DNA of 64,000 nt, taken from positions 1 to 64,000 of the forward strand of contig NZ_MVHC01000004.1 of assembly GCF_002086455.1 (NCBI RefSeq). The letters are read 5' to 3'. The notes under the pieces are model-generated. The model made no database searches. It saw nothing but the letters and a program-made list of their open reading frames with translations, and was not told the DNA's origin. The stretch comes from Mycolicibacter algericus DSM 45454 (lineage in GTDB: Bacteria; Actinomycetota; Actinomycetes; Mycobacteriales; Mycobacteriaceae). Positions within the stretch are counted from its first letter, which is position 1; each line of letters opens with the position of its first letter. The position numbers and the translations under genes are program-made. Below, one piece after another: positions 1 through 8,116 of the stretch.

Positions 1-1109
1 CGCCGCTGCTGCACCGCCACCCGCCGCCCGGGCGTGCGGCACCCCAGCGCCCGCCGCCCCAGCGTCCGGCACCGGCCCAGCGTCCGGTGTCGCTTCCGGC
101 GCCTCCGGTGACGCGGCAGCCGCCGGCACCACCCCGGCCGGCACGCCGACGACGGCGGTCCCGGCTGCGGCGGCTGGTTGTGCTCGCGATGCTGATAGTG
201 CTGCTCGGCATGGCCGGGCTGGTCGGCGGCGCCGCCTGGCTCGACACCGCGCTGCACCGTGCCGCGGTGTTCACCGGCTACCCCGACCGTCCGTCGCAAG
301 GCCGCGGTACGACCTGGCTGCTGGTCGGTTCCGACAGTCGCGCAGAACTCAGCGCCGCACAGCAGCAGCACCTGACCACCGGCGGCGACGTCGGCAACGG
401 CCGCACCGACACGATGCTGCTCATCCACCTGCCGGCGACGGGTTCCGGCATGCCCACCACGGTGGTGTCCATCCCGCGCGACTCGTATGTGCCCATCCCC
501 GGCTATGGCCACGACAAGATCAACGCGGCGTTCGCGCTGGGTGGAGCACCGCTGCTGACCCGCACCGTCGAGCAGGCCACCGGCCTGCGGCTGGACCACT
601 ACATCGAGATCGGGTTCGGCGGCTTCGCCACGCTCGTCGACGCCCTGGGCGGGGTCGTGCTGTGCCCGGACGAGCCGATCGAGGACCCGCTGGCCGGGCT
701 GAACCTACCTGCCGGCTGCCAGAAGCTGGCCGGCCAGGCCGCCTTGGGCTACGTGCGCAGCCGCGCCACACCCCGCGCCGATCTGGACCGGATGGAACAC
801 CAGCGTCTATTTCTGTCCGCGCTGCTGGCCCGCGTCGCCGACCCGACCGTCTGGCTCAACCCGCTGCGCTGGTACCGCGTGCCGACCGCCGCCGCGCACG
901 CGATGACGGTGGACGCCGGCGCGGGCGTCCTGGACCTGGCCGCACTCGGCTGGGCGTTGCGCGGTGCCACCACGATGCTGACCGTCCCGGTCGGGGAGTT
1001 CACCTACACCGAGGCCGGCGAGGCGGTGGTGTGGGACCACCAGCAGGCCGCGCGGTTATTCGACGAGTTGAGCCGTGACGCGCCGCCGACAATGGCAACG
1101 GACAATTAA
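1..1109 (+). CDS. LytR-CpsA-Psr (LCP) family cell-wall ligase, 5' end probably outside window
   Basis: LCP enzymes attach polymers such as arabinogalactan to peptidoglycan at the outer face of the membrane. A GTG at 87 would give 340 residues, but the frame stays open and Pro/Arg-rich back to the window edge, so the true start may lie further upstream. Counting from 87, an Arg-rich stretch (21-29) leads into one membrane helix (about 30-50). The LCP domain follows with VGSDSR near 80, GRTDTMLLIHLP near 105, SIPRDSY near 130 and the Arg-rich YVRSRATPRADLDR segment near 220. These carry the usual phosphate- and lipid-binding Arg/Asp residues. It lies upstream of bfrB, the place of Rv3840 in H37Rv. 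The family call is firm; the precise substrate is not known. Confidence 0.85.
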   Translation, partial: PLLHRHPPPGRAAPQRPPPQRPAPAQRPVSLPAPPVTRQPPAPPRPARRRRRSRLRRLVVLAMLIVLLGMAGLVGGAAWLDTALHRAAVFTGYPDRPSQGRGTTWLLVGSDSRAELSAAQQQHLTTGGDVGNGRTDTMLLIHLPATGSGMPTTVVSIPRDSYVPIPGYGHDKINAAFALGGAPLLTRTVEQATGLRLDHYIEIGFGGFATLVDALGGVVLCPDEPIEDPLAGLNLPAGCQKLAGQAALGYVRSRATPRADLDRMEHQRLFLSALLARVADPTVWLNPLRWYRVPTAAAHAMTVDAGAGVLDLAALGWALRGATTMLTVPVGEFTYTEAGEAVVWDHQQAARLFDELSRDAPPTMATDN

Positions 1110-1161
1110 CGTATATTGGAAATTCTCGGCGGGCGCCAGAACAATATCAGCCAACCCTATC

Positions 1162-1200
1162 TTTACTTAGGCAAAGCTGCCCTGACTAAGGCGCACCTTG
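1162..1200 (+). promoter_or_regulatory. Two tandem IdeR-like iron boxes upstream of bfrB
   Basis: Two 19-bp windows resemble the IdeR consensus TTAGGTTAGGCTAACCTAA. The one at 1162-1180 matches 12 of 19 positions, with a TTAGGC core. The one at 1182-1200 matches about 10 of 19, with an AAGGC core and ACCT end. They end 37 bp before the bfrB start. Known biology: IdeR activates M. tuberculosis bfrB from tandem boxes. The matches are imperfect, so the site is inferred. Confidence 0.5.
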
Positions 1201-1237
1201 GATGCAAACCGGGTCTGACCTCGGTAGTATCGGATTC

Positions 1238-1777
1238 ATGTCCGAGATTGATAACCACACGTCAAAATTCCACGCGCTGCTCCAGGAGCAGATCTACCAC
1301 GAATTCACCGCCGCGCAGCAATACGTCGCCGTCGCCGTATATTTTGACGGCGGAGATTTCCCCCAATTGGCGAAGTTCTTTTATGCCCAGGCCGTCGAGG
1401 AACGCCGTCACGCGATGATGATGGTGCAGTACCTGCTCGACCGCGCCGTCGACGTCGAGATCCCCGGCACGGGCGCGGTGCGCAACCGCTTCGATGCCCC
1501 GCGCGACGCGCTCACCCTCGTGCTCGACCAAGAGCGCACCGTCACCGAACAGATCAGCGGGCTGACCAGTGCCGCCCGTGACGAAGGTGACCACCTCGGC
1601 GAGCAGTTCATGCAGTGGTTCCTGCGTGAGCAGGTCGAGGAGGTCGCCGTGATGACCCGGTTGCTGCGGGTGGCCGACCGCGCCGGGCACAATCTGTTCG
1701 ACCTGGAGAACTTCATCGCCCGCGAGCTCGGCACCGTGACGCCGGAGGCCGGCGCGCCGCGGGCCGCCGGCGGGTAA
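1238..1777 (+). CDS. bfrB: Ferritin BfrB (iron storage)
   Basis: A 179-residue non-haem ferritin that oxidises Fe(II) and stores it as mineral in a 24-subunit cytosolic cage. The sequence closely follows M. tuberculosis BfrB (Rv3841, 181 aa): KFHALLQEQIYHEFTAAQQY at the N terminus, then the di-iron ligand segment AVEERRHAMMM and the GEQFMQWFLREQVEEV helix. The ATG at 1238 (MSEIDNHTSK) is chosen because it aligns with the known start; an ATG at 1202 would add 12 unsupported residues. IdeR-like boxes lie immediately upstream, which fits activation under iron sufficiency. It converges on glpQ1 with a shared hairpin between them. Confidence 0.95.
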   Translation: MSEIDNHTSKFHALLQEQIYHEFTAAQQYVAVAVYFDGGDFPQLAKFFYAQAVEERRHAMMMVQYLLDRAVDVEIPGTGAVRNRFDAPRDALTLVLDQERTVTEQISGLTSAARDEGDHLGEQFMQWFLREQVEEVAVMTRLLRVADRAGHNLFDLENFIARELGTVTPEAGAPRAAGG

Positions 1778-1797
1778 CCGCCTTCCGCCCTCCGCTG

Positions 1798-1839
1798 ATC
1801 AGCCCGCCCGCAACCGCGCCTTGGTTCGGGCGGGCTGAT
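1798..1839. terminator. Bidirectional hairpin between bfrB and glpQ1
   Basis: Perfect 13-bp inverted repeat: ATCAGCCCGCCCG at 1798-1810 and its complement at 1827-1839, with a 16-nt loop. It sits 21 bp after the bfrB stop and overlaps the last codons of convergent glpQ1. There is no long T tract, which is usual for mycobacterial terminators. Confidence 0.7.
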
Positions 1840-2614
1840 TCGTGGCGATCCACGCGACGCCGACATCCCGGCAGAAATCGACGTCCTCGTCGCGGTCGAC
1901 GGTCCAGCAGTACAGCGAACGACCACGTGCCGCCGCATGGTCCACCAACTCCGGGTACTCACGCAGCGTCGCGATGGACGGGCCGATGGCGGTGGCCCCG
2001 ACCGTGGTCGCGGCGCTGCCGCGCAGGTACCGGGCCGCCGAACCCAGCAGCACCGTCGGCAGCATCGGCGCCGCCCGCCGAACCCGCCATACCGCCGCCG
2101 CCGAGAACGACATGACCACCGCGCGGGAACGGGTCGCCGAGGCCGGCGAGGCGATCCCGAATCGGTCCAGCAGGACCAGGAGCTTGCGTTCGACCAACGC
2201 CCCGTAACGCACCGGATGCTTGGTCTCGATGAAGATCTTCACCGGCCGGTGCCAGTCCAGGACCATCGCCACCAGCGCATCGAGAGTGAGCAGACCGGTG
2301 CCCCCGGGGTTCGCGGCCTCGGGTGCCCCGTCCGGGCGGCCGTTGTGCCAGGCCCCGTAGTCGAAGTTCTGCAACTGCGCCAGCGTCATCTCACTGACCA
2401 AGCCGGCCCCGGTGGACGTCCGATCCACCCGGCGGTCGTGCACGCAGACCAGATGACCGTCGCTGGTCAGCCGCACATCGCATTCGACGCCGTCGGCTCC
2501 CTCCTGCAGCGCCAGATCGTATGCGGCCAGCGTGTGTTCCGGACGATCGAACGAGGCGCCCCGATGCGCGACCACGAAGGGGTGCTCCGCCACCACATCG
2601 TCGGCCGCTGCCAT
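1799..2614 (-). CDS. glpQ1: Glycerophosphodiester phosphodiesterase GlpQ1
   Basis: Hydrolyses glycerophosphodiesters to glycerol-3-phosphate and an alcohol. The 271-residue protein has the GDPD core: VVAHRGASFDRPEHT (His/Arg/Glu) near residue 13, VECDVRLTSDG (metal-binding Glu/Asp) and VCVHD with the second catalytic His, then IFIETKHP. Length agrees with M. tuberculosis GlpQ1 (Rv3842c, about 274 aa). The ATG at 2614 (MAAADDVVAEHPF) is preferred; the longer frame upstream is Arg-rich shadow sequence overlapping the neighbouring gene. No signal peptide is visible, so it is probably cytosolic. It follows the zinc-ribbon membrane gene with a 4-bp gap, so the two are likely co-transcribed. Confidence 0.9.
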   Translation of the reverse strand: MAAADDVVAEHPFVVAHRGASFDRPEHTLAAYDLALQEGADGVECDVRLTSDGHLVCVHDRRVDRTSTGAGLVSEMTLAQLQNFDYGAWHNGRPDGAPEAANPGGTGLLTLDALVAMVLDWHRPVKIFIETKHPVRYGALVERKLLVLLDRFGIASPASATRSRAVVMSFSAAAVWRVRRAAPMLPTVLLGSAARYLRGSAATTVGATAIGPSIATLREYPELVDHAAARGRSLYCWTVDRDEDVDFCRDVGVAWIATNQPARTKARLRAG

Positions 2615-2618
2615 GGGT

Positions 2619-3710
2619 TTATGCTGCCGGTTCCCGCCCGCCGGACCCGACAGCGACGGTCGGTGCCGCAGCGGCTTCCGACTCCGCCGGCGGGCCGCCC
2701 TGCGCCGCGGGTCCCGACGGCGCCGGATCCTGGCCGCCGGGCACCACCACCCAGTGGTGGGCGGGCCGGCCCATCGACCGCTGCTCGAATCCCTCAACCA
2801 CCCGGGCCGCCGCCACCACCGCGGCCAGGCCGAGCAGATAGGCGACCACCGTGGCCACCATGTTGTCGGCGATGCCCTGCGCGTCGTCGGCCCAGCTGGT
2901 GGCCGTGGCGAACAGCGCCGCGGCGGTGGCCACCGCCCACACCACCCACCAGATCACGACCGGTTTGCGCAGCCGGGCCAGCCGGTCCTCTCGCCCGGCC
3001 AGCTCCAGCACGTAGACCGGGGCCCAGGCCAGGTTGACCAGCGGCACCAGGCAGCCGGTCCACAGCGCCCAGGCCGGGCGCGACTCGGGCAGCTGCAGCC
3101 GGGCGAACGCCGCCTCCCGGCGCGCCAGCAGCCAGCGGGTCAGCACCAGAGCGCAGTGGACGACCGCCGCGATCGCGGCGAGACCGGCCAGCCTGCCCAA
3201 CCACACCGCGCCCTCGGCGATCAGCGGGTGCAGCAACCTGGTGCGGTTGACGATCATCAGCACGTAGATCAGCGCATGCACCAGCGCGGCGATGCCCAGC
3301 GCGGCGATCGCGCCACCCAGCGCCTTCTCCAACGATCGCGTCGGCGGTGCCGCCCTCCCCTTCGGTTTGGGCTGTGCCACAGTCGGATTCGGCGCACCCA
3401 TCAGAGTCCAGCGCGGCATCACCGTGTAGCGCGGGGTGGGGCCCAGCGGTCGCCGACGACGACGCTGCGGGGGCGGCGGCCCCGGCCGCACCGCGATCCA
3501 GCGGTAGCCCGGCCCCAGCCGGAGCGGCGACTCGGAAGGCGCCACGGACTGCTCGGACGGCGCCGGGGGGCCGGGCTGGACCCACTGCAACTCCGCTTCC
3601 TGCGCGGGTGTCAGCGGCGCCCACAGCGCGCCGTTGCAGCGCGGGCACCACGCCCGCCGCCGATCGCGCACGTTCCACCGCGTGCCGCAGCGGGAGCACA
3701 CCTGGATCAC
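2619..3710 (-). CDS. DUF4328-type zinc-ribbon membrane protein (Rv3843c-like)
   Basis: A 363-residue membrane protein of unknown function. It opens with a zinc ribbon (C-x2-C, about 13 residues, C-x2-C: CSRCG and CPRCNG) in the first 25 residues. A Pro/Arg-rich linker follows, then about six hydrophobic segments from residue 140 onward (for example GGAIAALGIAALVHALIYVL, WALWTGCLVPLVNLAWAPVY and VVIWWVVWAVATAAALFA). The tail is Gly/Pro/Ala-rich. This architecture and the place next to glpQ1 match H37Rv Rv3843c. The start is GTG at 3710; I see no strong ribosome binding site, so the exact start is uncertain. Confidence 0.8.
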   Translation of the reverse strand: MIQVCSRCGTRWNVRDRRRAWCPRCNGALWAPLTPAQEAELQWVQPGPPAPSEQSVAPSESPLRLGPGYRWIAVRPGPPPPQRRRRRPLGPTPRYTVMPRWTLMGAPNPTVAQPKPKGRAAPPTRSLEKALGGAIAALGIAALVHALIYVLMIVNRTRLLHPLIAEGAVWLGRLAGLAAIAAVVHCALVLTRWLLARREAAFARLQLPESRPAWALWTGCLVPLVNLAWAPVYVLELAGREDRLARLRKPVVIWWVVWAVATAAALFATATSWADDAQGIADNMVATVVAYLLGLAAVVAAARVVEGFEQRSMGRPAHHWVVVPGGQDPAPSGPAAQGGPPAESEAAAAPTVAVGSGGREPAA

Positions 3711-4169
3711 CGCACCAGCGTAGCGGCGATCGCAAGGCCGGCGGTGGGGGTACCTTCCGCTTGCGGGGACCGACCGCCGCGGGTCGCCCAGCCCGGCCGT
3801 GAACCGCTCTCAGCTACACCGAGCTATCCACAGTTTCCACAGGTTTATCCACACGCGAGCCGGGGGTGGACACGCCCCATGAGGTGCTTTTTGCGCCTCG
3901 GCGAACGGCTGGCTGTGGATAATACGGAGCCGTTGATGTGAGCTGGTTAACAGCTCTGAGCGAAATCTCTCGATTAACTAACCAGCTGCTGCCGGCCCCG
4001 GCCGTTCCCCGCCTTGCGGCCATCGCTGCAGGCAAAGCGGGTTGTAACGGGCAGATTTTCCACTGGGGCAACCAGACGCTATGATCGCCGTCACAGGACA
4101 GTTGTGATGCGTCTCACGGGGGTGAGGCGCACGGTGAGCATGGGGGCAAGGGATGTCGAGGGCAGGGGA
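3711..4169. other. Intergenic region with a cluster of DnaA-box-like 9-mers
   Basis: This gap of about 460 bp has no convincing gene. It contains two perfect TTATCCACA 9-mers, at 3845-3853 on the + strand and 3914-3922 on the - strand. An 8/9 match (CTATCCACA) is at 3824-3832, a 7/9 match (GTTTCCACA) at 3833-3841, and a weaker TGTCCACC-type match on the - strand near 3866-3874. The rest is unremarkable and leads into the promoter of the small membrane-protein ORF. Confidence 0.5.
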
Positions 4170-4328
4170 ATGACGGCACGTCCGGTCGGACCCGGGCCGG
4201 TCGCCACGGCGACCGGCTGGCACGCTGGATCGTCCACCTACAAGCGCAGCTATCTATTGGCGTCGCTGCGCGCCGGCGTGATCGCACTGGTGTTGTTGAC
4301 GGTCCTACTGGCGATCGTTCTGATCTGA
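4170..4328 (+). CDS. Putative small single-pass membrane protein
   Basis: A 52-residue ORF starting MTARPVGPGP with one strong C-terminal hydrophobic helix (SLRAGVIALVLLTVLLAIVLI, about residues 32-52) that ends the protein. A purine-rich GAGGGCAGGGGA stretch precedes the ATG. The frame is open further upstream (to 4014), but that part looks like non-coding sequence. No function is recognised. It lies in the gap between the Rv3843c-like gene and sodA, where H37Rv carries poorly characterised genes. It could be a chance ORF, although the membrane helix and ribosome binding site favour a real gene. Confidence 0.45.
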   Translation: MTARPVGPGPVATATGWHAGSSTYKRSYLLASLRAGVIALVLLTVLLAIVLI

Positions 4329-4517
4329 GCGCTGTTCACGGCATCGCCGCGCGGCCCATTGTTGCAGTACTCCCGCTGTTGGAGCAGTGTTGATCGAGGT
4401 GGTCTCACCACACCGCGGCCGCAGTGGGCGGTGGGGTGCCGCCACAGCGTCAACGCATGTCGACAATGATCAACGGTGATCGACACCGGATCAGTACTGA
4501 TCGAAGGAAGGAACCCC

Positions 4518-5138
4518 GTGGCCGACTACACCTTGCCGGACTTGGACTGGGATTACGGAGCCCTTGAGCCGCACATCTCGGGCCAGATCAACGAATTGCA
4601 CCACAGCAAGCACCACGCCGCCTACGTTTCCGGCGCCAACAGCGCCCTGGAGAAGCTAGCCGAGGCACGCGCCAATGACGACCACGGCGCAATCTTCTTG
4701 AACGAGAAGAACCTGGCGTTCCACCTCGGCGGGCACGTCAACCACTCGATCTGGTGGAAGAACCTGTCCCCCAACGGTGGTGACAAGCCCACCGGTGACT
4801 TGGCCGCTGCCATCGATGACGCATTCGGGTCGTTCGACAAGTTCCGCGCACAGTTCACCGCGGCCGCCAACGGGCTGCAGGGTTCGGGCTGGGCGGTGTT
4901 CGGCTATGACACCCTGGGCGGCAAACTGCTGACCTTCCAGCTCTACGACCAGCAGGCCAACGTGCCGTTGGGCATCATCCCGCTGCTGCAGGTCGACATG
5001 TGGGAGCACGCTTTCTACCTGCAGTACAAGAACGTCAAGGCGGACTACGTCAAGGCGTTCTGGAACGTCGTCAACTGGGCCGACGTACAGTCCCGGTTCG
5101 CGGCCGCAACCTCCAAGACCTCGGGTCTGATCTTCTAG
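4518..5138 (+). CDS. sodA: Superoxide dismutase [Fe/Mn] SodA
   Basis: Converts superoxide to hydrogen peroxide and oxygen; in M. tuberculosis the enzyme is found extracellularly despite lacking a classical signal peptide. The 206-residue product tracks Rv3846 almost residue for residue: [19 protein letters not shown] at the N terminus, [10 protein letters not shown] (metal His), HVNHSIWW, then [17 protein letters not shown] with the C-terminal Asp and His ligands. The start is GTG at 4518, preceded by GAAGGAAGG at 4502-4510; it fits the family N terminus better than the upstream ATG at 4476. A strong intrinsic terminator follows. Confidence 0.96.
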   Translation: MADYTLPDLDWDYGALEPHISGQINELHHSKHHAAYVSGANSALEKLAEARANDDHGAIFLNEKNLAFHLGGHVNHSIWWKNLSPNGGDKPTGDLAAAIDDAFGSFDKFRAQFTAAANGLQGSGWAVFGYDTLGGKLLTFQLYDQQANVPLGIIPLLQVDMWEHAFYLQYKNVKADYVKAFWNVVNWADVQSRFAAATSKTSGLIF

Positions 5139-5151
5139 TCGCACCGCAGCT

Positions 5152-5195
5152 GGGGGCGTCGCGCCGTTGGTGCGGCGCCCCCGCTTCGTTTTGTT
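5152..5195 (+). terminator. Intrinsic terminator of sodA
   Basis: An 11-bp stem, GGGGGCGTCGC (5152-5162) and GCGGCGCCCCC (5172-5182), with one G-T pair and a 9-nt loop. A T-rich tract (TTCGTTTTGTT) follows. It begins 14 bp after the sodA stop. Confidence 0.8.
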
Positions 5196-5319
5196 CATCG
5201 ATTCGTTATCGCCCGCGCCGTCGTGTCCGCTTGCACGCGTTCGTCGGCTGTCGCATGCTGCCAGGCAACCCACCCGCTGAAATGCGAGCAGACGAGCCAA
5301 ATGTCGCGGAGGGTGTGCG

Positions 5320-5856
5320 ATGGAGACGACAGGGTCCGGCCGGGCGATCGAAGTCGCCCCGTTCCATTCCCACGGCGAACTGCACGGATTCGTGGTTTTC
5401 GGCCGCTGGCCGGATTCGACCAAGGAATGGGCGCAGTTGCTCAGCATCGCGGTCCGGGTGGCTTCGATGCCCGGACTGCTGCCCACCACAACAGTGTTCG
5501 GCACGCGAGAGGAACTCCCCGACAATCCGGGTCCGGGCACCGTCGGGTTGCTGCTGGCCGAAGGCACCGTGGCCGGCGAATCCGCGATCGCGCCGGGATA
5601 TTTCGCCGGCCGCCAGCCCTCGGCGCTCCTGATGTTGCACCCGCCTTCAGAGACCATTCCCTCGCTACCGGAATGCCGGGGAGCGGCATCGGGATGCGTG
5701 CTGCTGCCAGGTCTGCCCTATCTGGGTCTGGAACACCGGGCGGCCTGGGTCGAAGCCGAATCCGACGGCACGGTGACGTCCATGGTGAGCCGGGTCGGAG
5801 TCGACCCGGTCAGCCACCCCGATACCGCGATTCTGGCCATGCTCCTTGCCGCATAA
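5320..5856 (+). CDS. Conserved hypothetical protein (Rv3847-like)
   Basis: A 178-residue protein of unknown function. It starts METTGSGRAIEVAPFHSHGE after a GGAGG ribosome binding site at 5309-5313. It has no signal peptide or membrane helix and is an even mix of hydrophobic strands and loops, with two Cys (residues about 124 and 131). Length and position directly after sodA match Rv3847 of H37Rv (about 177 aa), so I take it as the positional counterpart. The fold cannot be named from the sequence. Confidence 0.75.
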   Translation: METTGSGRAIEVAPFHSHGELHGFVVFGRWPDSTKEWAQLLSIAVRVASMPGLLPTTTVFGTREELPDNPGPGTVGLLLAEGTVAGESAIAPGYFAGRQPSALLMLHPPSETIPSLPECRGAASGCVLLPGLPYLGLEHRAAWVEAESDGTVTSMVSRVGVDPVSHPDTAILAMLLAA

Positions 5857-5957
5857 GACATTTCGAATCGGCGGATCCAGGTCGCCGAAACCCCGGGCCA
5901 CGGTAGCGGCCGGATCGGTAAGTCACTAGCCTCGCAGCTGACGAAAGGCCGTCTCGC

Positions 5958-6647
5958 ATGCTCGCTGCCATGCTGATCAGCCTGGGCGTGGTGTTCCTGG
6001 CCGAACTCGGCGACAAGTCGCAGCTGATCACCATGACCTACGCGCTCCGCCACCGGTGGTGGGTGGTGCTGAGCGGTGTGGCCATCGCCGCGTTCGCGGT
6101 CCACGGCATCTCGGTGACGGTGGGGCACTTCCTGGGGCTGACATTGCCGACGCGACCCATCGCCGCCGTGGCCGGGGTGGCGTTCATCGGCTTCGGGGTA
6201 TGGACCTGGCGGGAGGGCACCAGCGCCGCTTCCGGGCACACCACGGTCCGCGAGCCGCGGTTCGTGCTGTTCGCGGTGGTGTCCTCGGTGCTGCTGGCAG
6301 AACTCGGCGACAAGACGATGTTGGCGACGGTCGCCCTGGCCAGTGACCGCAACTGGCTGGGGGTGTGGCTCGGCGCGACGGCGGGCATGGTGCTGGCCGA
6401 CGCCGTCGCGATCGCCGTCGGAACGGTGTTGCACCGTCAGCTGCCCGAGCAGCTGCTGCACGGCGCGGCCGGCCTGCTGTTCGGCGTGTTCGGCCTGTGG
6501 ATGCTCCTCGACGAGGCGCTGGGGTGGCGTCCGGTGGCCGTCGGCGCGGTGGCCGGCTTGATGTCGGTGGCCTCCGCGGGGGCGCTTCGACGGGTCGTCA
6601 TGCGGCGACGCGAACCCGCCGCCGGCGACCAACGCACGGTCCGGTAG
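5958..6647 (+). CDS. UPF0016/GDT1 (TMEM165) family cation exporter
   Basis: A 229-residue integral membrane protein with about six to seven helices arranged as an inverted duplication. Each half carries the family signature E-x-G-D-K-(S/T): AELGDKSQLITM at residues 15-26 and AELGDKTMLATV at residues 114-125. In this family the acidic motifs bind Mn2+ or Ca2+, and bacterial members protect against manganese excess. The ATG at 5958 follows GACGAAAGG. The gene sits two genes downstream of sodA, a metal-dependent dismutase, which suggests but does not prove a link to manganese homeostasis. I found no yybP-ykoY riboswitch pattern in the 101-bp leader. Confidence 0.85.
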   Translation: MLAAMLISLGVVFLAELGDKSQLITMTYALRHRWWVVLSGVAIAAFAVHGISVTVGHFLGLTLPTRPIAAVAGVAFIGFGVWTWREGTSAASGHTTVREPRFVLFAVVSSVLLAELGDKTMLATVALASDRNWLGVWLGATAGMVLADAVAIAVGTVLHRQLPEQLLHGAAGLLFGVFGLWMLLDEALGWRPVAVGAVAGLMSVASAGALRRVVMRRREPAAGDQRTVR

Positions 6648-6985
6648 CAAATCCCGCCAACCAGTCAGCGCGTGGTGCTGACTTCACTTCGCCGGACGGG
6701 CGTCCGAGGCCGAGGAACGTCGACCGATCCTCTACCGAGCCGGGACAGCCGGTCTCCACGGCGCAATTGTGCTTGGTACGGCACGAAAATCCGACCGCGG
6801 CCAGCGGTGCCGTCGGCGAACGCACCACGCGACGGCGCGCTGAATATCAAGATCGGATTCGCTGCGGAATCACCCTTGGTTGTGTGGGTATCTATGGCTA
6901 CGATGATCAGCAAATCATTAGACGTGACGGCTCCCCCCTCGCCGACCGCCTGTCGACCACTTGCCGCCCCTTGGAGGTCCTATAG
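6648..6985 (+). other. Long leader/intergenic region upstream of espR
   Basis: 338 bp without a credible gene. A small hairpin (AGTCAGC 6663-6669, GCTGACT 6677-6683) just after the exporter stop may terminate it. The remainder is slightly AT-richer near 6840-6930 and ends with a GGAGGT ribosome binding site 12 bp before espR. A long leader is also known for M. tuberculosis espR. Other regulatory sites could not be identified by eye. Confidence 0.5.
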
Positions 6986-7384
6986 ATGAGCGCGACTTTC
7001 GCTGTCCGCTTGAACCGCCTTTTCGATGTGGTCTATCCCCCCGGCCGGGGACCGCACACGTCCGCCGAGGTGATCGCGGCGCTCAAGGCGGAAGGCATCA
7101 CCATGTCGGCTCCCTACCTGTCCCAGCTGCGCTCGGGAAACCGGACGAACCCGTCGGTGGCCACCATGGCCGCGCTGGCCAACTTCTTCCGGATCAAACC
7201 CGCGTTCTTCACCGACGACGACTACTACGCCAAGCTGGACGCCGAATTGACGTGGCTGGACAGCCTCCGTGATGACGGGGTGCGACGAATCGCCACCCAT
7301 GCCGTCGGGCTCTCGCCGGAGGCCCAGGAGGACGTCCTGGCCCGCATCGACGAGCTGCGCCGCAAGGAGCACCTCAGCGCCTGA
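6986..7384 (+). CDS. espR: EspR nucleoid-associated regulator
   Basis: A dimeric helix-turn-helix DNA-binding protein that in M. tuberculosis binds many loci, including the espACD operon that supports ESX-1 secretion. The 132-residue sequence is nearly identical to Rv3849 across the N-terminal domain: RLNRLFDVVYPPGRGPHTSA, then the helix-turn-helix MSAPYLSQLRSGNRTNPS at about residues 38-55, then MAALANFFRIKPAFFTDDDYY. The C-terminal dimer helices are more divergent, ending RIDELRRKEHLSA. The ATG at 6986 follows GGAGGT. Synteny with Rv3849-Rv3850 supports orthology. Confidence 0.96.
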   Translation: MSATFAVRLNRLFDVVYPPGRGPHTSAEVIAALKAEGITMSAPYLSQLRSGNRTNPSVATMAALANFFRIKPAFFTDDDYYAKLDAELTWLDSLRDDGVRRIATHAVGLSPEAQEDVLARIDELRRKEHLSA

Positions 7385-7447
7385 GGCGCCGGCACCGTGA
7401 TTAGGGTGGCTTGATCGGTTCCAGCGAGACACCGGGAGGCGGCCGCG

Positions 7448-8116
7448 ATGGGCCTGTTCAGAAAACGTAAGAGCCGCGCGACCCGGCGCGCCGAGGCACG
7501 CGCCCTGAAGGCCGGGGCCAAACTCGAGGCGCGACTGGCGGCCAAGGGTGAGGCCAAGCGCTTCAAGGCCACCCAGCGCGCGGAGGCCCGCACGCTCAAA
7601 GCGCAGCTCAAGTCCGAACGGGACCGGGACCGCGCCGCACTCAAGGCGGCCGAGAGTCAACTCAAGGCGGCCCGCGAGGGCAAGCTGCTGTCGCCGGCCC
7701 GGATTCGCCGGACTCTGACGGTGACCCGGATGCTGGCGCCTATCGTGGTCCCGCTGGTATACCGGGCCGCCATGGCGGTCCGCGGCTTGATCGATGAGCA
7801 ACGGGCCGAGCGGCTCGGGGTGCCGCTGGCCCGCATCGGGGAGTTCTCCGGATCAGGAAAGAACGACGCCCGGTTGTCGGCGCGGATCGCCGGAGCGGAA
7901 AGGACGCTGCGCATGGTTGCCGACCGCAAGCCCAAGGACTCCGAGACCCGGCAGTTCGTCACGGCGATCACCGAACGGTTGAGCGATCTCGCCACGGCGG
8001 TGACCGCCATCGAGACCATGCCGGTCGATCGGCGTCGGGCCGCCTCGGCGTCGATCAGCGGGCAGCTCGACGGCATCGACGCCGATCTGATGGCCCGGCT
8101 GGGGCTGCCGTCATGA
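7448..8116 (+). CDS. Conserved hypothetical protein (DUF6474, Rv3850-like)
   Basis: A 222-residue protein of unknown function. The first 75 residues are very basic, Ala/Lys/Arg-rich and likely coiled coil (repeats such as RAEARALKAGAKLEARLAAK). A short hydrophobic segment follows (TRMLAPIVVPLVYRAAMAVR, about 96-115), possibly a membrane anchor, and then an alpha-helical C-terminal half. The start ATG lies after GGGAGGC. Position after espR and length match Rv3850 of H37Rv. Its stop overlaps the ATG of the next gene by 4 bp, which suggests translational coupling to the copper pair. Confidence 0.8.
   Translation: MGLFRKRKSRATRRAEARALKAGAKLEARLAAKGEAKRFKATQRAEARTLKAQLKSERDRDRAALKAAESQLKAAREGKLLSPARIRRTLTVTRMLAPIVVPLVYRAAMAVRGLIDEQRAERLGVPLARIGEFSGSGKNDARLSARIAGAERTLRMVADRKPKDSETRQFVTAITERLSDLATAVTAIETMPVDRRRAASASISGQLDGIDADLMARLGLPS

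Noticed and set aside
5857-5957. yybP-ykoY manganese riboswitch before the Gdt1-type exporter
   Set aside because: I could not find the conserved stem-loop elements in the short leader.
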